Assembly: GCA_011082265.1 (NCBI GenBank) | Contig: CP049781.1 | Span: forward strand, 992,001 to 1,056,000 | Direction of reading: 5' to 3' | DNA: 64,000 nt | From: Candidatus Lachnocurva vaginae | GTDB lineage: Bacteria; Bacillota; Clostridia; Lachnospirales; Lachnospiraceae | Shown here: positions 54,233-60,628 of the stretch, in pieces | How the letters are laid out: every line of letters starts with the position of its first letter | How positions within the stretch are numbered: the stretch's first letter is position 1 | Notes under the pieces: generated by a model | Databases searched by the model: none | Seen by the model: the letters and a program-made list of their open reading frames with translations, nothing else | What the model was told of the DNA's origin: nothing | Program-made: the position numbers and the translations under genes

Positions 54233-54985
54233 TTATTTCATATCAGCTATTTTACCAAGCCTTCTCATTATAGAATTTATCTTAAGCCTTGCAACCTGAC
54301 AGGTTGTTCCGTCACAAAACACCAATTTGCTTTTCTTTTTATCAACTGAAGATACATTATTTATATTGAAAAGTGTCGACCTGTCCGCCTTTTCAAGGAC
54401 ATGCTTTTTATCCAAGTCTATAATATCAGATAAAGAGCCGTAAAATTCTTGCCTATAACTTTTTGCACAAATAATTAATCTATGAGGATTTTGTGAAGTC
54501 TGTATAAATAATATATCCGAATACGGAACACTTACACCTTTTAGCCCTTGACTTGAATAAGTCAGCATATCTTTATTTGAAATGTCTTCCTTATCCGAAG
54601 CACAATCCAAACACTCTCTTACTCTATCTCTAAAAACATCCTCCGGACTGTCTTTTGTAATAAAATCAAGTGCCGATATATGATTTTTAAAAGCGAGCGG
54701 CATAGACTCAGATAGAGTTGTAACAAATACAATAAGTCCGTACGGATTATAGCTTCTTATATCTTTTGCAATAGAAAAGCCTTTTTCCTTATCATCATCA
54801 ATTTCTAAATCAAGAAAATAAAGATCATAATTAACTTTTTCTTTTATTTTTTCATTATATTCTTTTTCACTTGATATACTTTTTATTGTAACCTTTTCAT
54901 TTTTTTCTTTTGAAATATCTAAAATGGCATTTTCAAGTCTTGTCATATGAGTTGAATTATCTTCCAATATAATAACTTTAATCAA
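54233..54985 (-). CDS. LytTR-family response regulator, copy 2
   Basis: 250 aa, almost identical to the regulator at 43.8-44.5 kb; I see about six differences (for example VIILEDNST for AIILEDNPT, and KEDIS for KEEVS). The receiver Asp, the conserved Lys and the LytTR domain are intact, so it should be functional. Unlike copy 1 it has no intact kinase beside it: the gene in front ends in just the last 18 residues of a kinase. It would have to be phosphorylated by the kinase at 44.5-45.8 kb, act unphosphorylated, or serve only as a dose booster. Confidence 0.93.
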   Translation of the reverse strand: MIKVIILEDNSTHMTRLENAILDISKEKNEKVTIKSISSEKEYNEKIKEKVNYDLYFLDLEIDDDKEKGFSIAKDIRSYNPYGLIVFVTTLSESMPLAFKNHISALDFITKDSPEDVFRDRVRECLDCASDKEDISNKDMLTYSSQGLKGVSVPYSDILFIQTSQNPHRLIICAKSYRQEFYGSLSDIIDLDKKHVLEKADRSTLFNINNVSSVDKKKSKLVFCDGTTCQVARLKINSIMRRLGKIADMK

Positions 54986-55305
54986 CTTTTATCTCCCTTA
55001 TTTTTAAAATAAAGCTTTTGTGTAAACGAATTTTCCGTAACCATGCGATTTAAAGAGCGATTTTCATTATCTAATGAATCACATACCTTTTTTGCATTTA
55101 TTATTCCTATCCTATATTTTTTATTAATCCATCTTACAATTTCAACGTCACTCATTTTATCTATATTAGGATTTTTCTCAATGACTTTTTTTTCTATTAA
55201 CAACAGTGTAAGTTCATCAGATAATTTCTTTTTATCAATATGATATAAATACAAAATTAACAATAAGAGTAAATTTATTATTATAAATATACATTCTCTA
55301 CCCAA
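54982..55305 (-). CDS. chimeric small membrane protein fused to kinase C-terminal remnant
   Basis: 107 aa from a TTG start that overlaps the preceding stop by 8 bp. Residues 1-22 form a membrane helix (IFIIINLLLLLILYLYH). Residues of about 25-78 are a charged region unlike the kinase. From ENRSLN onward it follows the AgrC/ComD-type kinase, but jumps from MVTE directly to NSFTQKLYFKNK, the kinase's last residues. The phospho-acceptor and ATPase domains are gone. It is therefore a fusion made by two recombination steps. It may still keep the LytTR gene behind it translationally coupled. Confidence 0.7.
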   Translation of the reverse strand: MGRECIFIIINLLLLLILYLYHIDKKKLSDELTLLLIEKKVIEKNPNIDKMSDVEIVRWINKKYRIGIINAKKVCDSLDNENRSLNRMVTENSFTQKLYFKNKGDKS

Positions 55306-55864
55306 AACAATACTCCTTAATATCCGATATACCAGTTAATGTTAGTATAAGTTCTGAAAGTGCTGCTAAAGTTCCTCCTAATTTTTCTGACACACTGGTT
55401 GCTCCTATCAATAATCCTACCGTTTTCTTCACTCCGCCTAAAGCTGATATATACTTTTTAATCTTAGCTAATTTTGTTGCAGGAATACCTACAGTTACTA
55501 ATAATTGTCCTATAGCAAGTCCACATCTCCATTGATTAGAGCGAAAACTTATTATTGGAATTTTAGTACTTGTTTCGCCTAATAAATCATTATAACAATT
55601 AAGTTGAACTCCTTTGTCATAAAAATATTGGGTAATTTGTTCACTATTTCCACTTTTCAATAATTCATCCGGTATATCCTCTATGGCATAAAAAATCGGT
55701 GTCAGAGAATTTATATCCCGTGAATTATATTTATAAGTTTTTATTTCTTTAACATCTTTAGGTTTTTCAGCCGCACATGTAATCACTGCATTTGATAAAA
55801 TAGATGTGAAAAGCATTAACACCATAAGAAAAATTGAAACGAATTTTTTATATTGTCTTGTCAT
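55298..55864 (-). CDS. secreted hydrophobic protein, candidate toxin or bacteriocin
   Basis: 188 aa, no sure family. A clear Sec signal peptide (KKFVSIFLMVLMLFTSILSN, then AVITCAA) should be cut near residue 33. A polar middle (about 35-110) is followed by a Gly/Ala/Leu-rich C-terminal domain (about 113-182, with LAIGQLLVTVGIPATKLAKI and KKTVGLLIGATSVSEKLGG), amphipathic or pore-like. Two Cys (about 91 and 114) might form a disulfide. The plan, signal plus spacer plus hydrophobic Gly-rich end, resembles putative secreted toxins of Firmicutes. It is first in an operon behind the same promoter block as the TOMM genes. Confidence 0.65.
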   Translation of the reverse strand: MTRQYKKFVSIFLMVLMLFTSILSNAVITCAAEKPKDVKEIKTYKYNSRDINSLTPIFYAIEDIPDELLKSGNSEQITQYFYDKGVQLNCYNDLLGETSTKIPIISFRSNQWRCGLAIGQLLVTVGIPATKLAKIKKYISALGGVKKTVGLLIGATSVSEKLGGTLAALSELILTLTGISDIKEYCFG

Positions 55865-55949
55865 AATTTTTCTTCTTTCTATAATATTCTAATCAATATT
55901 TTATAAGCTGTACATTATTTTTATTACTAATGATTAATCATCTACTCAT

Positions 55950-56014
55950 AATATAGCATGTTAAAAAAAATAATTGGGCTACCTTTCCTAAAAACCCCAT
56001 TTTTATTTCCTGAA
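55950..56014 (-). promoter_or_regulatory. repeated promoter block C with paired LytTR-like sites (toxin operon)
   Basis: TTCAGGAAA (56006-56014) and TTTAGGAAA (55984-55992), 22 bp apart, -10 TATATT (55950-55955), then TGATTAATCA. The start codon of the secreted protein lies about 80 bp further on. Confidence 0.75.
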
Positions 56015-56118
56015 TTTTATGTTTTTTTATTTTTGAGCGGTTTTTAGTATAAAAATAGGCTTATAAGTCAAAAGTAACTATTCATAAATTTTATCTTTCT
56101 GCGACATTTTTCAACGTC

Positions 56119-57306
56119 TTATTTATTAAAATGTCTTTCCACAGCATCCCTTATTCTGTTCATACCTTCTCTTACAATGCTTCTTTGACTTGCAAAATTA
56201 AATCGCATAAAGCCAAATCCTTCGGTTTTACCAAAAGTTGACCCATCATTTAAAAGAACTTTTGCTTCTTCTTTGAAGAAGTCATTGTACTCTTTTTGAG
56301 TCTTAAATCCAAGTTTTCTACAGTCAAGCCAAGCCATATATGTAGCTTCAGGTTTTATAACCTTTATACTCGGTATATTTTTTTTGAAAAAGTCAATAAC
56401 TTCATCTCTCGTTTCATTCAAATATTTAACCAACTGATTAGCGTAATCTTCTCCCTTTGTATAGCATGTTACAAGTGCAATGTGTCCTAATATGGTTCTT
56501 CCCATTCCACTGGCATATGACTGCTGATTAAACATACGATCATAAATATTCTTATTGTGTGTAAACCACGCTGCTGTTCCAAATCCCGCTACATTAAATG
56601 TCTTTGCCGGATTTAAAAATGTTACTGAAATATTGCCGAAATCTTCATTAATTTCACTAAAACACACAAATTCCCTGTTGTCATAAACGATATCTGCATG
56701 TATTTCATCCACTCCGACCATTACATTATACTTAAGACAAAGATTTCCCATCTTTGTAAGCTCTTCTTTTGTAAAACATCTTCCTGTCGGATTTTGCGGA
56801 TTACAGATGAATAAAATTTTAACGGCAGGATCCGAAAGCTTTTTCTCTAAATCACAAAAATCAATTTCATAATGTCCTTTTTTTAATATCATTTTATTAC
56901 ATACAAGCTGACGACCGTTATTTTTTACCATTGTATGAAATGGCGGATATACAGGAGTCTGAATTAAAATTTTATCTCCAACATTTGAAAATTCTTTGAT
57001 AAACCAAATCATTCCCGGAATAACAAAAGGTGAAAAGTTTACCAACTCAGGGTCAATTTTTGCATTATGTCGAACCTTATACCAGTAAGCAACGCTTTTT
57101 TCAAAATCCTCGTTTATATAAGGATATCCAAAATGTCCCAATTCAGCTCTTTTTATAATAGCTTCTTTTACTTCGACAGGACTCATAAACTCTGTATCAG
57201 CTATCCAAAATGGTAATACGTCACTCGGGCAAAGAGATGGATCAAATTTTCTTGCATCGCTTCCTCTTCTATGTACACCTTTATCAAAATTATAAATCTT
57301 TCCCAT
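56119..57306 (-). CDS. MalY/PatB-type PLP aminotransferase, probable C-S lyase
   Basis: 395 aa, aminotransferase fold type I. The PLP lysine lies in FLNPAKTFNVAGFG (about residue 237). The Asn-Pro segment is FICNPQNPTGRCF, the Asp that binds the ring nitrogen is in GVDEIHADIVYD, and the C-terminal Arg is in FMRFNFAS. PatB/MalY proteins cleave cystathionine or other C-S bonds to give thiols, pyruvate and ammonia. Its 3' end (about 100 bp) recurs at 43.6 kb, and the gene marks one border of the island. It lies 16 bp after the membrane-anchored protein gene upstream, so it is probably co-transcribed with it. Confidence 0.92.
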   Translation of the reverse strand: MGKIYNFDKGVHRRGSDARKFDPSLCPSDVLPFWIADTEFMSPVEVKEAIIKRAELGHFGYPYINEDFEKSVAYWYKVRHNAKIDPELVNFSPFVIPGMIWFIKEFSNVGDKILIQTPVYPPFHTMVKNNGRQLVCNKMILKKGHYEIDFCDLEKKLSDPAVKILFICNPQNPTGRCFTKEELTKMGNLCLKYNVMVGVDEIHADIVYDNREFVCFSEINEDFGNISVTFLNPAKTFNVAGFGTAAWFTHNKNIYDRMFNQQSYASGMGRTILGHIALVTCYTKGEDYANQLVKYLNETRDEVIDFFKKNIPSIKVIKPEATYMAWLDCRKLGFKTQKEYNDFFKEEAKVLLNDGSTFGKTEGFGFMRFNFASQRSIVREGMNRIRDAVERHFNK

Positions 57307-57322
57307 AACACCCTTTCTTTTA

Positions 57323-58153
57323 TCAATATCTATATTTCTTTATAAAATTTTTATATGCCATGTCAACATTCGTGTTAACTATAAGCTCATAATTGATTGT
57401 ATCCTTTTTTCCACCCTTCAAAAAAGCATCGTGGCGACGCTTAAATTCTTTTTCCGATACTTTTACTTTTTTACTATTTGTTACTATATAATAGTTGTCT
57501 TCTTCCATCATTTCACTATTGTTATCGGATTTTTGATTAAGGTCTTCCTCTACTCTAATATCTCCCATTAAGCCTTCAAAAACTTTCTTAAGTTTTCCAT
57601 TGCTTAACTTATATATATTTAAATGAATTAAAGCAGATCTATTGCTACTTTCGGTTGCTATAGCACCTATATTACTATAAATATTAATCTCACATTCAGT
57701 AATTTTCTTTGCAACATTTCCATCCATGTAATAAAAACTTGGATAAGGCGGATCGCCTACCGTTAAAATCGGGGGGAAATTTTTGCCCAAGCTTATAAAT
57801 TTACATTCCTTCTCATTTTTAACAAGCTTTTTATATTGTAAATACGCATTTTCTACTGATTTACGATACTTTTCTTTCTGTTCTTTTTCTATATCTTTTT
57901 CGCTCTTTTTTAATTTATCTTCTTTTTCTACATCTTTTTCTTTTTTTTCTTTATTCTTTTTCTTCTCTTTTTCCTTTGAAACTGTATATTTATTCTTTTT
58001 GTCTTGTGATTTATCCTTTTTATCCTGAGTTTTCATAAATAAGAAAATTCCCAAAGAAACTATTAAAATAAGAAGAATTATAAGTATTATAATTGTTATT
58101 TTTTGACCTTTTTTTATTTGTACATTTGCATTATTTTCATTTTTCATGGGCAT
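57323..58153 (-). CDS. membrane-anchored protein with Lys/Glu coiled linker, function unknown
   Basis: 276 aa. A short cytoplasmic N-terminus is followed by one helix (about 21-40, IIILIILLILIVSLGIFLF), then about 55 residues that are nearly all Lys, Glu and Asp (about 43-98). An extracellular domain of about 170 residues follows, predicted mixed alpha/beta, with PPYPSFYYMDG and EINIYSNIGAIATES. No family is recognised. The charged stretch probably holds the domain away from the membrane or within the wall. A nitroreductase gene ends 11 bp upstream and patB starts 16 bp downstream. Confidence 0.65.
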   Translation of the reverse strand: MPMKNENNANVQIKKGQKITIIILIILLILIVSLGIFLFMKTQDKKDKSQDKKNKYTVSKEKEKKKNKEKKEKDVEKEDKLKKSEKDIEKEQKEKYRKSVENAYLQYKKLVKNEKECKFISLGKNFPPILTVGDPPYPSFYYMDGNVAKKITECEINIYSNIGAIATESSNRSALIHLNIYKLSNGKLKKVFEGLMGDIRVEEDLNQKSDNNSEMMEEDNYYIVTNSKKVKVSEKEFKRRHDAFLKGGKKDTINYELIVNTNVDMAYKNFIKKYRY

Positions 58154-58164
58154 TCCCCCTTTTT

Positions 58165-58677
58165 TTACATATAACTTACAGTTTCATCGAGCGGTTTTCT
58201 ATCTTCATGTAATCTACAAGGACCGATACCTTCATTTTTATATCCTAGATCCATTATCATAAGAACTTCTTCTTCCTCAGGAAGATTTAAAACTTCTCTA
58301 AGTTTTTTCTCATCCAAAATATTAATCCAACAACTATTAATTCCTTCATTAGTTGCTGCAAGAATCATATGTGTGGCTACAATTGCAGCATCCTCCGCTC
58401 CCGAATTTTTACTTTTATCCGGATATACAAATACATGATTTATGTTAAATGTAACTACAAGCACAGTTGGTGCTCCATAACGGCAGCGAGTAGCCATGTC
58501 GATTTTTTTTATCATTTCTTCAGACTGAATCACATATACATGTTGTTCCTGAAAATTCTTAGCAGTAGGTGCTAGCCGTCCTGCTTCTAATATAGCGTTT
58601 AATTTCTCTTTTTCTACCTGTTTTTCACTGAATTTTCTACATGAAAATCTTTGCCTTATTACATCGTTAAATTCCAT
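58165..58677 (-). CDS. nitroreductase family protein
   Basis: 170 aa, small FMN-dependent nitroreductase. The N-terminal VIRQRFSCRKFSEKQVEKEK is the FMN-phosphate-binding motif, LEAGRLAPTAKNFQEQHVYV is the second, and the C-terminal MIMDLGYKNEG the third. These enzymes reduce quinones, flavins or nitro compounds in the cytosol; the substrate is open. The ATG was chosen because AAGGGTGG lies 5 bases before it; a GTG 9 bases upstream overlaps that site. First of three closely spaced genes ending with patB. It is unrelated in role to SagB although of the same fold. Confidence 0.9.
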   Translation of the reverse strand: MEFNDVIRQRFSCRKFSEKQVEKEKLNAILEAGRLAPTAKNFQEQHVYVIQSEEMIKKIDMATRCRYGAPTVLVVTFNINHVFVYPDKSKNSGAEDAAIVATHMILAATNEGINSCWINILDEKKLREVLNLPEEEEVLMIMDLGYKNEGIGPCRLHEDRKPLDETVSYM

Positions 58678-58890
58678 AAAAACCACCCTTTTTTACTTCT
58701 TTTTTTATTTCGTGCTCTAAAACATATTCATTTACTTAAAAATTAAACTTTCCTTTTTCTCCTTATTCCACTCAAACTTATTACTTTTCTGATTTGATAT
58801 TTATAGAATATATCAAATATTCTTTTTTTACTATAATCATAATATAACACATATATTAAAAATAGAAATTTATAATTCTAAAATAAAAAA

Positions 58891-58919
58891 GAAGAAGATT
58901 GAATTAATCAATCTTCTTC
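58891..58919 (-). terminator. terminator for leftward transcripts, now isolated
   Basis: 12-bp perfect stem (GAAGAAGATTGA with its complement), 5-base loop, T-rich tail on the minus strand. The nearest minus-strand gene upstream is the flavoprotein beyond the toxin-antitoxin module. It probably once ended a flavoprotein-alcohol dehydrogenase transcript. Confidence 0.8.
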
Positions 58920-58928
58920 CTATTTTGA

Positions 58929-58957
58929 TTGCATTTGTTTCACTTTTGAAGTACAAT
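58929..58957 (+). promoter_or_regulatory. promoter of the toxin-antitoxin operon
   Basis: -35 TTGCAT, 17-bp spacer, -10 TACAAT, with AGGAGG and the antitoxin ATG just downstream. Confidence 0.65.
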
Positions 58958-58981
58958 ACAAGCGGTAGGAGGTGCAAAACT

Positions 58982-59266
58982 ATGGCTAAAACTGCAAACA
59001 TTAACGTTCGTATTGAACCTGAAGTTAAGAAAAACGCTGAAGATCTTTTTGGTAGCTTTGGTATCTCTGTAACAGATGCCATAAATATTTTCTTGCGTAC
59101 ATCAATTATGGAAGGTGGTTTCCCTTTCAAAATCAAACAACCAAGATTTAATGCTGAAACGCTAGCTGCAATGCAAGAAGTGCGTGACATCATGTCTGGT
59201 AAGATTCAAACCAAATCTTATAAAACCACAGATGAGCTTCTTAAAGCACTCAATGCAGAGGATTAG
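58982..59266 (+). CDS. relB: RelB/DinJ-family antitoxin
   Basis: 94 aa. The N-terminal ribbon-helix-helix (TANINVRIEPEVKKNAEDLF, then GISVTDAINIFLR) binds DNA and autoregulates. The C-terminal part (about 60-94) should wrap the toxin. The ATG follows GTAGGAGG; the frame is open further upstream but has no other good start. It is followed after 5 bp by the toxin gene. GC content and codon choice (for example GCC, CGC, ACC) differ from the surrounding genes, a sign of recent transfer. Confidence 0.92.
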   Translation: MAKTANINVRIEPEVKKNAEDLFGSFGISVTDAINIFLRTSIMEGGFPFKIKQPRFNAETLAAMQEVRDIMSGKIQTKSYKTTDELLKALNAED

Positions 59267-59271
59267 GTTAT

Positions 59272-59604
59272 ATGCTTCAAATTCAAACAACATCCAAGTT
59301 CCGTAAGGACTACAAACGCATCAAAAAGCGAGGTCTTGATATCTATTTGCTCAAAGAAGTCCTTGACAAACTCTGTGCTAGGGAAACATTAGACCTAAAA
59401 TACAAAGACCACGCTCTTAGCGGACCCTACCAAGGGTTTAGAGAATGTCACATTCAACCGGACTGGCTTTTAATCTACGCTGTCAACGAAGATGAGCTTA
59501 TTCTCGTTGCTTCCCGCACAGGAAGGACGTTCTTTTTCAATCCAACCGACTTCCCCAATTTTTTTCATTGCATATGCTCTCATAAAATAACCTCCTATAC
59601 ATAA
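59272..59604 (+). CDS. yafQ: YafQ-family mRNA interferase toxin with altered C-terminus
   Basis: 110 aa. The RelE-like core (about 1-87) includes KFRKDYKRIKKRG, DHALSGPYQGFRECHIQPDW and LILVASRTG, with the catalytic-type His residues of YafQ (DHALSG, ECHIQPDW). The family normally ends shortly after RTG with a HSDLF-like tail of about 92 residues in total. Here the frame instead runs through about 22 residues of foreign sequence (RTFFFNPTDFPNFF and onward), which is the antisense of an alcohol dehydrogenase start. The missing C-terminal catalytic His/Phe tail may weaken the toxin. It is paired with the antitoxin as usual. Confidence 0.85.
   Translation: MLQIQTTSKFRKDYKRIKKRGLDIYLLKEVLDKLCARETLDLKYKDHALSGPYQGFRECHIQPDWLLIYAVNEDELILVASRTGRTFFFNPTDFPNFFHCICSHKITSYT
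59520..59583 (-). pseudogene. 5' remnant of a zinc secondary-alcohol (isopropanol) dehydrogenase gene
   Basis: With AGGAGG 7 bases before its ATG, the minus strand reads MRAYAMKKIGEVGWIEKERP and then stops matching. This is the typical start of the NADP-dependent secondary-alcohol dehydrogenases of Clostridia and Thermoanaerobacter (KIGKVGWIEKERP). It overlaps the 3' end of the toxin gene in antisense. The rest of the gene is absent. Confidence 0.82.
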
Positions 59605-59616
59605 ACAACACAATTT

Positions 59617-60504
59617 TTATATGCTCAGTGTTAAATATTTATGAGCAGCAGCTGCTGCATAAGCACCATCTGAAACAGCCGTTGCAATCTGTCGAACAGT
59701 TTTTACTCTACAATCTCCTGAAACAAAAAGTCCATCTATGCTTGTAACGATATCCTCGTCTATATATCCATCTTTTAATGGAAGAATATCTCCTAAAAAT
59801 TCAAGCTTAGGTTTTTGACCTATATATGAAAATGCTAATATATCACCCTTTATACTATTTACTTTATTTTCTTTTTTATCCAAAATTAAAATTTCTTTAA
59901 TTGGATTTCCTACTACTTTTTCTACTTCACTTTTTACATGAAAATGAATATTCTTTCTCTTCTCAATCTCTTTTTTGAACTGATCTACGCAGAATATTCC
60001 ATCACGCTTTTCTACGATATGAACTTCTTTACATAAATCAGATAAATAAATTGCTTCTTTGCATGCTCCGTCGGATCCTCCGCATACAATTGCAATCTTA
60101 TCATTCTTGTCTTTTATATCTCTTGCGTAAGGTGTAAATGCTTCTTTTCCTTCTACATCTACTAAAATACGCTCATTTCCTACTGCAATTACAACTGACT
60201 TTGCAGAAAATGTTTCTTCCTTCGTTTCAACTTTAAATCCGTCTTTTCCTTTTTTTAATCCTATTACTTCAAGAAATTTGTATAAAATCTTTTCATCATC
60301 CAAAGTCTTTTTAAGACGCTTTCCGAATGCTTTTCCATCTTCATGACCTATAAGTCCCGTATAATGTGTAAGTCTTGTGACACTCTCTGCAAGGCCTCCT
60401 ATAGCTCTTTTCTCTAAGAGGAGAATATTATCTCCCTTACTTTTTAAATAAAGTGCAGTGCTTACTCCCGAAGGACCTGCACCTATTATAATTGTATCGT
60501 ACAT
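59617..60504 (-). CDS. thioredoxin-reductase-like FAD/NAD(P) oxidoreductase lacking the CxxC motif
   Basis: 295 aa, TrxB fold. The FAD site is TIIIGAGPSGVSTALYL at the N-terminus, the NAD(P) site is KIAIVCGGSDGACKEAIYL (about 140), and the second FAD motif is DGLFVSGDCRVKTVRQIATA. Where thioredoxin reductases carry CATCDG, this protein has PYARDIKDKND, with a deletion and no paired cysteines, so it cannot reduce thioredoxin in the normal way. Related proteins act as ferredoxin-NADP reductases or unknown flavin oxidoreductases. The ATG follows GGGAG; a GTG 6 bases upstream lies too close to that site. Confidence 0.87.
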   Translation of the reverse strand: MYDTIIIGAGPSGVSTALYLKSKGDNILLLEKRAIGGLAESVTRLTHYTGLIGHEDGKAFGKRLKKTLDDEKILYKFLEVIGLKKGKDGFKVETKEETFSAKSVVIAVGNERILVDVEGKEAFTPYARDIKDKNDKIAIVCGGSDGACKEAIYLSDLCKEVHIVEKRDGIFCVDQFKKEIEKRKNIHFHVKSEVEKVVGNPIKEILILDKKENKVNSIKGDILAFSYIGQKPKLEFLGDILPLKDGYIDEDIVTSIDGLFVSGDCRVKTVRQIATAVSDGAYAAAAAHKYLTLSI

Positions 60505-60628
60505 ATACACTCCCTTTCTGTATCTAAAAGGACTTAATATTTAAAATCTTTACTTATAAAATATCTTCACTTTATATAATATACATCAGATTTGCATGTA
60601 GAGCTTATTAATTTTTTGATGCAGCTTA

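Noticed and set aside
55298..55864. Lipoprotein
   Set aside because: The signal region ends VITC-AA; Thr at the position before Cys is not a proper lipobox, and an AxA-like signal peptidase I site fits better.
58870..59193. 107-codon minus-strand frame across the toxin-antitoxin module
   Set aside because: It is the antisense shadow of the antitoxin gene, with no start signal; it only extends through the terminator hairpin.
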